Positions 7,140 to 15,503 are shown, counted from the stretch's first letter. The stretch: 45,773 nucleotides of DNA from a virus (IMGVR_UViG_3300042892_002090:1-45773), one strand, 5' to 3'. Numbers and translations: made by a program. The notes: generated from the sequence alone by a model not told the origin.

Positions 7140-7817
7140 TTATTTTTTCTTCTTTTTAACAATTTCATCAATAATTCCGTAGGATAGTGCATCTTCCGCA
7201 TTTAACCATAAATCCCTTGTGGCATCATTTTTAACCTGTTCTGCGGTTTTTCCACAATATTCACCTAATAATGTAAATAGAATTTCATTTACCTTCCTCC
7301 ACTCTTTCATACTGATTTCAGCATCTTGGATATTTCCAACTGCTCCACCTGATGATTGATGTAACATGGTTTGAGAAAACCTTAAAGACCCTCTTTTACC
7401 TTTGGTACCTGCACCCAATAGAACTGAACCCATTGAAGCCGCCATACCTGTATTGATGGTTCTAATGTCTGATGAGATATAATCCATAACATCAACAATT
7501 GACAATCCTGACTTCACACTTCCACCTGGACTATCAATGTGCATCGTAATATCATTATGATCCAAACTGTCCAAAAACATTAATTGTGCTTGACAAATAG
7601 TCGACATATGGTCATCTACACCACCAGCAACCCAAATGATACGTTCCATCATCAATCTTGAGAACACGTCCATTATCGTAACATTCATTTGTCTCTCCTC
7701 CAAAATATATGGGGTTAAACTGTCTTCAATTTTTTGATTGTGATAATGTAAATCTAAGGAGCTAATCCCTTTGTCTTTAGCGTAAAGTCCAAATTGTTGG
7801 TAATCTTTTGGTGTCAT
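7140..7817 (-). CDS. clpP: ATP-dependent Clp protease proteolytic subunit-like serine protease (S14)
   Basis: The 225-residue protein is a full-length ClpP. The catalytic triad is complete: Ser128 in NTGMAASMGS, His153 in TMLHQSSGG, and Asp202 in TRDLWLNAEDA. The N-terminal part (GISSLDLH, then LTPYILEERQMNVTIMDVFSRLMMERII) is the wording found in ClpP of Bacteroidota, so it probably came from a host. The protein degrades proteins together with a Clp ATPase, which would be the host's since none is in this window. A use in capsid maturation is also known for S14 relatives, but this sequence looks like the cellular enzyme. A candidate promoter lies upstream and a hairpin downstream, so it may be its own unit. 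Confidence 0.93.
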   Translation of the reverse strand: MTPKDYQQFGLYAKDKGISSLDLHYHNQKIEDSLTPYILEERQMNVTIMDVFSRLMMERIIWVAGGVDDHMSTICQAQLMFLDSLDHNDITMHIDSPGGSVKSGLSIVDVMDYISSDIRTINTGMAASMGSVLLGAGTKGKRGSLRFSQTMLHQSSGGAVGNIQDAEISMKEWRKVNEILFTLLGEYCGKTAEQVKNDATRDLWLNAEDALSYGIIDEIVKKKKK

Positions 7818-7840
7818 AAAAGTAAATTTAGTTTATAGGA

Positions 7841-7869
7841 CAAATATAATTAAGATATTTGAAACTAAG
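7841..7869 (-). promoter_or_regulatory. Candidate Bacteroidota-type promoter for clpP
   Basis: The minus strand has TATATTTG (7841-7848), matching the Bacteroidota -7 box TAnnTTTG, 23 bases before the clpP ATG. A TTA lies 17 bases upstream in place of the usual TTG. The context is the 47-base gap after gp46. Confidence 0.4.
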
Positions 7870-10201
7870 AAATTTTTGTTGTGATAAAATCAATCGACGA
7901 AACATTCTCCTCTTTCTTAATCATAACGATATTATCAGACCAATTACGTATTAAAGAATTATGTGATATGACAAGGATATGGTCAAAATAGTTTTTAATC
8001 TTTTTAAAGAACTCACCTACCATTTCCAAGTTCTCATCGGCAATTTTACCGAACACTTCATCCATAACTACGATGTTAGGTTTAGGTAATGAAGATATCT
8101 TGGTTAATACACTACGAAGTGCTAATGAGGATATTGTTCTTTCGTAACCAGACCCCGCATTAAGAGGTTTAACGATTCGGGTCTCAGTATCTATCATTAT
8201 AAATTCAACCTCATTCTTATCGTTTATATTCATCTCTAAAATGAAATGACAACTATCCACTAACAAACGATATAACTCTTGATTGATTAATGGAATCATA
8301 TTTTTAAGAATGATTTTAGAAATACCATTCTTACCATAAACAGTTAAATAAATCTTAAACACCGCAGCCAATTCTTCCTCTGATGTTATCTTTTTAATTA
8401 ACTCTTCGTTAATACTAACCTTACCATTCATATTTGTAATGTTATTAGTATGTTTTTCGATGTTAGTGTTCGTTTGTCTAATATCTCCGTTTGCTGTTTC
8501 TATTTTAGTTTTAAGTGCAATTACTTCAGCATCAATCTTTTGGTTGTCCTCAAGTTTCTTTTTATTACTTTCGTAATTGTCTAATATTTTTTGTTTACTA
8601 TCAATCTCCAATTGTTTTTGTTCAATCTCTAACTCATATCTTTCTTTACGAAGTTTGTTTCTTTCGTAAGCTTCAAATTCAGTTTTTAATTTATCAAACC
8701 CTTCCGATTGTTCTTTTAATAAATCAAACTGTATTTGATTTAATTCCATTTCCTTTATGATGTCTTCAATTTCTTTTTTAATCTTTTCAATCTCGTCAGT
8801 GTGATCTACTTCATCTAACGCACGATTACAAGTAGGACAAACTGTTCCTTCTTCAAATTGTTTGATTAATTTTTCTCTTTGAGTTTTTTCATATTTGGAT
8901 GCGACATCAATTCCTTGAAGATTAGCCATTTCACCTTTTAACTCTTTGTGTTGGTCTTCATCATAGAATTGTGATGGTTCAACAACATTAACTCCGTCCG
9001 CGTTTGTTTGACTTACATTTTTTTGAGTTAATAAAAAAGTAACTTCTCTTTGTAATAAGGTTGGATTTGTATTCAGTAATTCTTTATCTACATCATTATT
9101 TCTTTTTAAGAACACATCATCTCTTTTCTTTTCTAACTTTTCTAAATCCTTTTCAAACTTACCTAATTCTTTAGTAAGTTTAACAATCTCACTTTCAGAA
9201 TTACTAATACTTTCTTTGTACGTTTCGTTATCAGATTCTAAACTAACTTTGTTATATGTGTTGGATACTAATTTCTTACCCCAATCATTATAAATTTCTT
9301 TTGCAAGTTCTTCTTTTATTTTTAAATTTTCTAAACCCATAAACTTTGTTAAGATTTGTCCACGAGCGGTTGGTTTGGATTCAATCAGTTCTTCTAAATT
9401 ATAACCAGTTGTTAAAATGGTTGATAAAAAATCTTCTTCGGTTCCAATTGCTGAAGATATAAACGCTTCAGTTTCTCTTCTTTGTTCACCAGATAAATTT
9501 ACAATTTCACCATCTTCAGTTTTTTTATAAAATTCCAATTCATTCTTAACAGTATAATCACCTGATTTTCCCATTTTACGAGATGTCTTTCTTTCAATTA
9601 CATAATCATCACCATCAATAGTAATTTCACCACGAACACTCACATCGTTCTTATCAGTGAATCTATTAAAGATTTCACCGTTAGTTTTTGTCTTTGTTGT
9701 TGTATTAAAAAACAAGAACATTAAAAGATCTACTGACGATGTAGATTTACCACCGAAGTTCTTTGGTGTAGATTCAATTACCGTAATACCGTCCAACCCA
9801 GTAAAATCAATAACGTTATTATCTCCGAATGATAGAAAATTAGAAAACTCCACTTTTCTAATATACCATTTATTATATCTAACTTTGTTTTCATTTAACT
9901 TATCAATTTGAGTGTTAACTTTATTATCTAACCTATCAACCAACTCCCATTTAATATCAATTTCGTTATCCTTAATAAAATCCTTCATTAATTTCTTTTG
10001 ATACTGATGGTCTAAAATATTATCAGACGCTTCTAAAGATTCTAATCGTGTTTGATTAACACTGGTTAATGTTTTAGTAATTACTTGAACTGTCTTGGCA
10101 TTATATTTTTTCTCAAAATAAGATTTCACCCTTCTGATTTTCTCAGGGGTGAAATTTTCGGGAACATCTTCCCACGTTACTTTTATAAACGGATTACTCA
10201 T
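7865..10201 (-). CDS. SbcC/Rad50-type recombination endonuclease subunit (T4 gp46-like)
   Basis: The 778-residue SMC-like ATPase has Walker A at 145-155 (STPKNFGGKST), coiled-coil arms at about 300-450 and 465-620, and a zinc hook CPTC at 455-458. Its signature region is at 682-697 (NAGSGYERTISSLALR) and Walker B at 712-717 (VVMDEV). About 110 residues precede the usual start of the family (KWYIRKVEFSNFLSFG), an N-terminal extension of charged helices. With the SbcD-like gp47 it resects DNA ends for recombination-dependent replication. Its ATG overlaps the stop of the endonuclease VII-like gene as ATGA, which suggests coupled translation. Confidence 0.92.
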   Translation of the reverse strand: MSNPFIKVTWEDVPENFTPEKIRRVKSYFEKKYNAKTVQVITKTLTSVNQTRLESLEASDNILDHQYQKKLMKDFIKDNEIDIKWELVDRLDNKVNTQIDKLNENKVRYNKWYIRKVEFSNFLSFGDNNVIDFTGLDGITVIESTPKNFGGKSTSSVDLLMFLFFNTTTKTKTNGEIFNRFTDKNDVSVRGEITIDGDDYVIERKTSRKMGKSGDYTVKNELEFYKKTEDGEIVNLSGEQRRETEAFISSAIGTEEDFLSTILTTGYNLEELIESKPTARGQILTKFMGLENLKIKEELAKEIYNDWGKKLVSNTYNKVSLESDNETYKESISNSESEIVKLTKELGKFEKDLEKLEKKRDDVFLKRNNDVDKELLNTNPTLLQREVTFLLTQKNVSQTNADGVNVVEPSQFYDEDQHKELKGEMANLQGIDVASKYEKTQREKLIKQFEEGTVCPTCNRALDEVDHTDEIEKIKKEIEDIIKEMELNQIQFDLLKEQSEGFDKLKTEFEAYERNKLRKERYELEIEQKQLEIDSKQKILDNYESNKKKLEDNQKIDAEVIALKTKIETANGDIRQTNTNIEKHTNNITNMNGKVSINEELIKKITSEEELAAVFKIYLTVYGKNGISKIILKNMIPLINQELYRLLVDSCHFILEMNINDKNEVEFIMIDTETRIVKPLNAGSGYERTISSLALRSVLTKISSLPKPNIVVMDEVFGKIADENLEMVGEFFKKIKNYFDHILVISHNSLIRNWSDNIVMIKKEENVSSIDFITTKIS

Positions 10202-10686
10202 TTACTTTTATTTCTTTGGTCGTGTTTACTAGTGTTACACAATGTACATTCCCAACCTACAAAATCATTTTCGACATGGTGTCTATGCCATCTACCAGTC
10301 CACGGTCTTTCACAATTTGTACAAATATCACCTTTTTTTGGTTCAGTTGGTATTTCAGATTCAGAAAATACTTTTTTTCTATGTTTATTATCTTTTTTAA
10401 GACATGTAGGACATAAAGCATGTTGTCTCCATAAAAATCCATATTGGTCTACTCTTGCCATATAATACGGAAAAACATCCGCATTAAAAAAATTATGACA
10501 TTCCCTACATTGACATTGTTCGTTAGGTATTCCCTTTGTAATGATTAGTTTATAATTATTTAAATTATCAATATCATTTAGAATTAATTTATTACACGAT
10601 GCGTTAGTGAATAAATCTCTTTTTGATAATTCTTTAATTAAATCTACAGTAGAAAAATCTGATATGTTATTATTTAAATCAGACAT
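10198..10686 (-). CDS. Zinc-binding HNH-type nuclease, endonuclease VII-like (T4 gp49-like)
   Basis: The 162-residue protein has four Cys pairs. C60/C63 and C92/C95 could form one zinc site. C122/C125 (ICTNCERPW) and C147/C150 (WECTLCN) form a second that frames His136-His137 (GRWHRHHVEN). In endonuclease VII the zinc pairs flank a DH dyad and an Asn directly follows the last Cys; here HH and Asn151 occupy those places. The enzyme family cuts branched DNA such as Holliday junctions. The position just before gp46 fits a recombination role. A general HNH nuclease is the alternative. Confidence 0.7.
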   Translation of the reverse strand: MSDLNNNISDFSTVDLIKELSKRDLFTNASCNKLILNDIDNLNNYKLIITKGIPNEQCQCRECHNFFNADVFPYYMARVDQYGFLWRQHALCPTCLKKDNKHRKKVFSESEIPTEPKKGDICTNCERPWTGRWHRHHVENDFVGWECTLCNTSKHDQRNKSK

Positions 10687-10688
10687 TA

Positions 10689-11003
10689 TTATTTAATTCT
10701 ATTTTCCTCAAAGAATTCTACAATTCCATTTAACATCCATACCGCACCTGCGGAAAAGATTCCATCGGTAAACAAACAGATGTACCAAGGAACATTAAAA
10801 TAATGGTTTGTTAAACCACCTAATAAAACTGATAGGAAAAACCCAACCCAAGTCGATGTACACAATACACAACTTATTAAATCACCAAAAAATTTAGAGT
10901 GTTTTTTTATCCAAGTTCTTTGATTTTCAAAAATGGAACCCCAAACTAAAATATTGGTCATTCCATACGCAGCTAAAATCCAAAATATTAATATCATAAT
11001 CAT
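10689..11003 (-). CDS. DUF1360-like small membrane protein
   Basis: The 104-residue protein has hydrophobic segments at about 2-22, 49-65 and 75-93. The motif LISCVLCTSTWVGFF (about 43-57) with the CxxC is the hallmark of DUF1360 membrane proteins found in phages and bacteria. The role is unknown. Its ATG overlaps the preceding stop (TAATG at 11003) and it ends 2 bases before the endonuclease VII-like gene, so it is co-translated within the recombination module. Confidence 0.75.
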   Translation of the reverse strand: MIMILIFWILAAYGMTNILVWGSIFENQRTWIKKHSKFFGDLISCVLCTSTWVGFFLSVLLGGLTNHYFNVPWYICLFTDGIFSAGAVWMLNGIVEFFEENRIK

Positions 11004-11548
11004 TAATTTACATTTGTTATTTCAAAAATTTCTTCCAATACCCATTCACCATTAATTAAATTGTAAGTAAGAACATCTTCTCTTTTAAATGACATCCAAT
11101 TCTCTTTACCATAATTTGAAAAAAATTCAGTATATATTTTTTTAGTAGTATCAATAATGGTATCTGGCTTAATTAATATGAATTGAGTAAAATCAATATT
11201 AGTCCTAACAAACTCGTTTATTTTGTATGAGTTACTATTGTCAACCATTTTTCTATAATGTGTGTACGATTCCTTCCAATGTTTTTCTTTTCTTATTGGA
11301 ATATTGACTGTTGGGAATTCTAAATTAGATTTGTTACAATATTTTAAACTATTCCAAAAATCTCCACTCCATTGTCCGTGTTCAACTTCGACTCTAAAAT
11401 TTGAATCGTCGACACCTATTAAATCAATTAGGTTTTTTTTTGGTGGGGTTGGTTCTAAATTAATATTAAAAAATTCTTTATATAATTTTATAACAAATTC
11501 CCTAACCAATGTGTCGTCGGTATCTTTATGTTTTTCTTTATAATCCAT
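11003..11548 (-). CDS. Conserved phage protein of unknown function, possible nuclease-like fold
   Basis: The 181-residue protein has a conserved-looking core: NLIDLIGVDD (39-48), FRVEVEHGQWSGDFW (51-65), and PTVNIPIRKEKHW (79-91). The Asp42, Glu54-x-Glu56 and Arg86/Lys87 layout could belong to a PD-(D/E)XK-like fold, but the Lys normally next to the acidic pair is not evident. A later block, NEFVRTNIDFTQFILIKPDT, is also motif-like. I have seen this wording in hypothetical proteins of large phages. It lies between the EVPxE-repeat protein and DUF1360 in the recombination module. Confidence 0.7.
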   Translation of the reverse strand: MDYKEKHKDTDDTLVREFVIKLYKEFFNINLEPTPPKKNLIDLIGVDDSNFRVEVEHGQWSGDFWNSLKYCNKSNLEFPTVNIPIRKEKHWKESYTHYRKMVDNSNSYKINEFVRTNIDFTQFILIKPDTIIDTTKKIYTEFFSNYGKENWMSFKREDVLTYNLINGEWVLEEIFEITNVN

Positions 11549-11583
11549 TTATCATTTATATTATTTAAAATATAGATAAAAGA

Positions 11584-11616
11584 TTTCGTAAAAAAAAGTA
11601 AGTTGCCGGAAATTAT
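11584..11616 (-). promoter_or_regulatory. 3' element GGCAACTTA after gene 12152-11613, with T run
   Basis: On the minus strand the stop codon is followed by TTTCCGGCAACTTAC and then eight T. A near copy follows the RuvC-like gene stop at 14892. No long hairpin is visible; the T run may help termination. Confidence 0.3.
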
Positions 11617-12152
11617 TCGTCGTATAATGAACTCATGTCACTATTTTTCATTAATCTACCCTTACCTAATTTAGATAGTGAATTTGTAATATTATCTAAT
11701 TCTGTCTTAAGTTTTTCGTTCTCTTTCATTAATCTATCAATCTCATCGTTATTGGTAACTTCTCTAATAACCTCGACAATTTTCTCAACAGGAACCTCTT
11801 TAAACACTTCTTTAGTTACGGTCTTACTCTTACCTTTCTTTTCGACGATAACCTCTTTAATAACCTCTACCGGTACCTCTATTTTTATTTCTTTAATGAC
11901 TTCCTTTACGACTTCAATAGGAACTTCAACAATACGATCAACTATCTTTTCGATAATAACTTCTTTGATTGTTTCTTTGGGTACTTCAATAATTTCTCTA
12001 ATTTTATTACCATTTGGTATCTCGCCGTATTTTAACAAAGAAAACCCTCTATTGAAGGTTTCTTCTGCCTGTTTTCCAATGTCTGTTATGTTATTTAATT
12101 CACAAAATTGTGTGAACTCTTTATCCAAGATTAACGTGTGTTTCTTTTCCAT
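11613..12152 (-). CDS. Coiled-coil protein with EVPxE repeats
   Basis: I use the ATG at 12152 (179 residues), since the longer frame begins with TTG. The N-terminal 45 residues (HTLILDKEFTQFCELNNI, GFSLLKYGEIP) look like a small folded domain. About residues 50-135 repeat the pattern EVPxEx(I/V)KEV (IEVPVEVIKEV, EVPVEKIVEVIREV). A helical coiled coil follows (IDRLMKENEKLKTELDN). It starts 32 bases inside the end of the gp47 gene. A structural linker or partner of the gp46/gp47 complex is possible from position only. Confidence 0.7.
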   Translation of the reverse strand: MEKKHTLILDKEFTQFCELNNITDIGKQAEETFNRGFSLLKYGEIPNGNKIREIIEVPKETIKEVIIEKIVDRIVEVPIEVVKEVIKEIKIEVPVEVIKEVIVEKKGKSKTVTKEVFKEVPVEKIVEVIREVTNNDEIDRLMKENEKLKTELDNITNSLSKLGKGRLMKNSDMSSLYDE

Positions 12153-12939
12153 CTTCAATGTCTTTTATATCGTTTATTGAGAAATGAAGAAACGGTTGTT
12201 CGTTATCCAAATCATGAAATGTATAATTATTTGTTTCCACATCATAAATACCATATCCGTGATGTTTAACTGTTTCACCAAAGTTTTGTTGTATAAGACT
12301 ACCAACCATAATTGCATGACCTCCGTTTGGTAATGTGAATTGTTGTCTCTTGTGAATATCTCCACATAACAATAAATCCAAGTCAACAAAGTTTAATTGG
12401 TCATAAGCATCTTCAAATTCGTAACCAAGGTCTGTTGACAATCCCATAATTGGTCCGTGAAATAACCCAACGGTCAATTTAGTTTCGTCTTTGGTAAACT
12501 CAGGTCGTGCGTTGTGTTGATATAATGAATATACAACCCACTGAATATTTTCATCAATGTAGTCACCGCTGTCTTTATAATAAACAATTGTTGGGTCGTC
12601 TAATAGTTGCACCACTGGTGTGATGCTATCCATACGTTGAGTATTATTCTCTAAGAAATCGTGGTTTCCAGGTATAATAACAACTTTACCATATTTTGAT
12701 AATTCTTTTAAAAACCAACTTGTTAATAATAGTTGTTCATTAGATATGTTTATCTTTTGATGTGCAATGTCTCCCGCAACAACGATACGAATTTCTTCAT
12801 ACTGAATACCTTCTTGATGCCATAAAATATTATGTTCGCGAATTTCATCGATTAATGTTTCAAATTGTTCCCTATACAAATCGTGCATTTGAATTGTACG
12901 AATGTGTAAGTCAGCAATATGTATTATCTTTTTGACCAT
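12121..12939 (-). CDS. SbcD/Mre11-type nuclease subunit (T4 gp47-like)
   Basis: The 272-residue metallophosphoesterase has all metal-binding motifs in order: D10-x-H12 (IADLHI), D57 (VAGDIAH), N92-H93 (IPGNHDF), H161 (LFHGPIMG), and D194-x-H196 (CGDIHKR). It is shorter than cellular SbcD and lacks a long C-terminal capping region. It forms the nuclease of a complex with the gp46-like ATPase encoded about 2 kb downstream. The start overlaps the RecB-like gene by 16 bases, and its end overlaps the EVPxE-repeat gene. Confidence 0.92.
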   Translation of the reverse strand: MVKKIIHIADLHIRTIQMHDLYREQFETLIDEIREHNILWHQEGIQYEEIRIVVAGDIAHQKINISNEQLLLTSWFLKELSKYGKVVIIPGNHDFLENNTQRMDSITPVVQLLDDPTIVYYKDSGDYIDENIQWVVYSLYQHNARPEFTKDETKLTVGLFHGPIMGLSTDLGYEFEDAYDQLNFVDLDLLLCGDIHKRQQFTLPNGGHAIMVGSLIQQNFGETVKHHGYGIYDVETNNYTFHDLDNEQPFLHFSINDIKDIEDGKETHVNLG

Positions 12940-13793
12940 CTTGAAATATATTTTGATAAATCCATTTGTAGGATTGCGTTATTAATTTGTGACGGGACTT
13001 TATATTCCACAAATGTTGCATCATCTTTTAATAAGACAACGACATTACCCAATAATTTAGTATCGTTGTATTTTGTTCCTTCCAACATCTTACGCAACAA
13101 TCGACCATATAATGGTAATTGTAAATAATAATGACCTAAGGCATTATCGTGATAGTTGTTGAATGGTGGATACAGTCTACCTGTGTAATGATGAACTTCA
13201 AAGTTCTTAGGTTGGTTTGTTTTCCAATCTGTAATAACAAAACCAAATCCGTCCTTCTCTTTGTTTTGCATCAACCATACTTTATCTGGTTGTCCTGTAT
13301 ATTGTTCTGTTGGGTCTCCTAATACAATCTCTGTATCTAATAGGACTCCTCCACGCTCTAACATTAAATCGAGAAATTCTTTTCCTGCTTTAATCATGTT
13401 ATCACTCTTACGTTGTTGTTCCTCATTAATTTCAAATATTGGTTGTCTAACTTCTTTGTAGTTATCAAAACGACCAATCAATTCAGATTCTAATTCAAAG
13501 TGAACACGACTACCCATATTAGTTGATAGGTCACCAGCTTGTTTCCATTCGGCAAGTAATTGTGATTGACCTTCAGGGTCTCCTTTTGACATTTTTAATG
13601 CCATACCTTCCGCATCAAATGGTTTATGAAATTTCTTAACAATTTTAGATACAGATGGAAAGTTCTTTTTGACTTCACCATCAACATCTTTCATATAATA
13701 AATGTGTTCTTCTTCTATGAATGTTAATTCTAATTCTTGTCTTCTTTTTTCCAATAAATCATTTATCTCTAATGAGATGTCTTTTAAATTCAT
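12924..13793 (-). CDS. PD-(D/E)XK nuclease, RecB/Cas4-like exonuclease
   Basis: The 289-residue protein shows the RecB nuclease motif order: GSRVHFELE with His98, Glu155 (LLDTEIVLGD), Asp170 (YTGQPDKVWLM), D189-W-K191 (FVITDWKTN), and the final QxxxY-type motif (HYYLQLPLYGRLL, 221-233). It likely degrades or processes DNA ends. It sits between the primase and gp47 genes with a 16-base overlap to gp47 and a 1-base gap to the primase, so the three are probably made together. Confidence 0.85.
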   Translation of the reverse strand: MNLKDISLEINDLLEKRRQELELTFIEEEHIYYMKDVDGEVKKNFPSVSKIVKKFHKPFDAEGMALKMSKGDPEGQSQLLAEWKQAGDLSTNMGSRVHFELESELIGRFDNYKEVRQPIFEINEEQQRKSDNMIKAGKEFLDLMLERGGVLLDTEIVLGDPTEQYTGQPDKVWLMQNKEKDGFGFVITDWKTNQPKNFEVHHYTGRLYPPFNNYHDNALGHYYLQLPLYGRLLRKMLEGTKYNDTKLLGNVVVLLKDDATFVEYKVPSQINNAILQMDLSKYISRWSKR

Positions 13794-13794
13794 G

Positions 13795-14736
13795 TTATTC
13801 TATTTGTTTCATTTTATATTCACTTAAGTTTCCTTGTAAATCGGCAATATCTTTTTCTCCTTCTAATTTAATACTCCATACTTTCCCCATTAGTTTTCCA
13901 CAATTCAATCTATGATACAATCTCTCTTGGTCATTCCACGCATCGGGGTCAAGTACTATAATTATTTTTTTTGCATTATCATATAGTTTTTTAAATAAAT
14001 GTTCACTCATAAACTTCCCCAACATTGGGATTGCATTTGGGATAAAAATACTATCGAACGCACCCTCAACTATGTAAACAGGTTCATCCCAATTAATTAA
14101 ACTTTCATTGAAAATAATAATTTCCTTTTGTACCACGGGATTCATATATTTTCTTTTCGTTTTATTTAAATAAGAACGAGCAATAAAGTAATTTAATCTT
14201 CTATTTTCATCATATGAAGGAATGATAATTCTATTTTCATAAAGACCTGTGGCACAAAATCCAATATTATAAAGTTGTAACATCAAATCTGTTATATTTC
14301 TACTTTTAATGTAATTGTACGCCTGCTTATATCCTGGTGTTAATTTCATTCCAAAACTTGCATCTTTAAATGGAATAAATTCTTTTGGTAATTTAACTGG
14401 TCTATATTCTTTTTTATTACCGTCCTCATCTTCTTCAGGTTTTAAAAGAATATATTTTTTAAGTTGTTTAGGATTACCGAACTTCTTAATTAACTTATAT
14501 ATTGATCCGTGTGTTTCGTGAGATTCGGCACATACCCAACACTTATAAACACCATATTTGTAATTAATTTCCAAATTGCCCTTACCGTCACCTTTTTCTA
14601 ATCCTTTGATTTCATGAGAACACACGGGACAGTCAAAAGAGACTTGGTATCTATAATCATTATGATTCTTATAGTCACCAAATATATCTTCCAAAATTTC
14701 AAATACTGCGGAATAATCTACTTCTTGGGTGTTCAT
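13795..14736 (-). CDS. DnaG-type DNA primase (T4 gp61-like role)
   Basis: The 313-residue protein has an N-terminal zinc ribbon, CPVC at 36-39 and CWVC at 66-69. A linker precedes a TOPRIM domain, with YIVEGAFDSIF (Glu about 222) and KIIIVLDPDAW (DxD about 259-261). It is compact compared with cellular DnaG and lacks an obvious helicase-binding C-domain. It would make RNA primers with the DnaB-like helicase encoded at 45630. A terminator-like hairpin and a TATAAT-containing stretch lie upstream, so it may begin its own transcription unit. Confidence 0.88.
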   Translation of the reverse strand: MNTQEVDYSAVFEILEDIFGDYKNHNDYRYQVSFDCPVCSHEIKGLEKGDGKGNLEINYKYGVYKCWVCAESHETHGSIYKLIKKFGNPKQLKKYILLKPEEDEDGNKKEYRPVKLPKEFIPFKDASFGMKLTPGYKQAYNYIKSRNITDLMLQLYNIGFCATGLYENRIIIPSYDENRRLNYFIARSYLNKTKRKYMNPVVQKEIIIFNESLINWDEPVYIVEGAFDSIFIPNAIPMLGKFMSEHLFKKLYDNAKKIIIVLDPDAWNDQERLYHRLNCGKLMGKVWSIKLEGEKDIADLQGNLSEYKMKQIE

Positions 14737-14763
14737 GTTGTATATTATAACAAAAAAATCTTA

Positions 14764-14800
14764 TAAAAAAAAATGGAGGCCAGACACCACGCTGACCTCC
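14764..14800 (-). terminator. Rho-independent terminator after the RuvC-like gene
   Basis: On the minus strand the stem GGAGGTCAG / CTGGCCTCC (9 bp with one T-G wobble, loop of 8) is followed by ATTTTTTTTTATAAG. It lies between the RuvC-like gene and the primase gene. Confidence 0.85.
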
Positions 14801-14810
14801 TACCAACCAA

Positions 14811-14830
14811 ACAAGGCTTTTAACCCTTGT
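14811..14830 (-). other. Small inverted repeat upstream of the terminator
   Basis: ACAAGG and CCTTGT form a 6-bp stem with a loop of 8, ten bases before the strong terminator. It may be a second, weak RNA hairpin. The remaining gap 14831-14891 holds the GGCAACTTA element and no ATG-started gene of note. Confidence 0.35.
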
Positions 14831-14877
14831 CCCGTTCTATTATTAAATATATCATCGATAAATCCTAATATAAAATA

Positions 14878-14895
14878 TAAGTTGCCGAATATTAT
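14878..14895 (-). promoter_or_regulatory. 3' element GGCAACTTA after the RuvC-like gene
   Basis: The minus strand reads TAATATTCGGCAACTTA from the stop codon on, closely matching the sequence after the stop at 11613. The role is unknown. Confidence 0.3.
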
Positions 14896-15503
14896 TTATC
14901 CAATTGTTTTATCATATTGAAATGACCGATAACTGCGGTTGCCGCGTCACTCATATCAAAATTTTCTTTTTTTAATTTACCGTTCTTATCATACAACCAT
15001 TGAACATCAGGACACACGTCATTAACGTGATCCCAAATAACTTGTTTCTTATCGATGTCTTTTGGGTATCCACCAAATAATACATTACGTCCTTTTTCAT
15101 TTGGACCCACTAAATCAGGAAATGCATATTTTCTTGCATTATATGTTGAAATGAATGTTGGAACAATCTCAAAAATATCATAAATCAGTTTACATATCAT
15201 TGTATTGTATCTCAATAAAGTTCCAACTGTATATACGTTATTGGAATTTAATAATGGTTCCTCAATGATAACACGAGTGATTCCCATATCTTTATATCCT
15301 TCCAAATGTCTTTTAAATGTATTGGCCTTCATCATAAGTTCTTCCAACTTATCTTCAGGTTGTGGTTTAATTTTAGGGGAAAAATGTGTTAGTTCTAATA
15401 GTTTAGAACCTGAAATATCAAACAATGCAAACCCTATGGTTTTTGTACTAATATCAAGTCCCAATATTTTTGGTTTATTCTTAAATTTTACATCTATACT
15501 CAT
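14892..15503 (-). CDS. RuvC-like Holliday junction nuclease (RNase H fold)
   Basis: The 203-residue protein begins with the RNase H-fold strand KILGLDISTKTIGFALFD (Asp17). It continues with VIIEEPLLNSNN (Glu81/Glu82) and ends with FDMSDAATAVIGHF (Asp183, Asp186), the arrangement of the RuvC catalytic acids. It would cut branched recombination intermediates. The window also encodes an endonuclease VII-like protein, so two resolvase-type enzymes may coexist. It is the first gene of the recombination module, following the structural block, and is closed by a strong terminator. Confidence 0.82.
   Translation of the reverse strand: MSIDVKFKNKPKILGLDISTKTIGFALFDISGSKLLELTHFSPKIKPQPEDKLEELMMKANTFKRHLEGYKDMGITRVIIEEPLLNSNNVYTVGTLLRYNTMICKLIYDIFEIVPTFISTYNARKYAFPDLVGPNEKGRNVLFGGYPKDIDKKQVIWDHVNDVCPDVQWLYDKNGKLKKENFDMSDAATAVIGHFNMIKQLDK

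Noticed and set aside
14831-14902. Open stretch on the minus strand reading GFIDDIFNNRTGQGLKALFGW before the primase gene
   Set aside because: It looks protein-like but has no ATG or other common start codon in frame and overlaps the hairpin region; kept only as a possible remnant.
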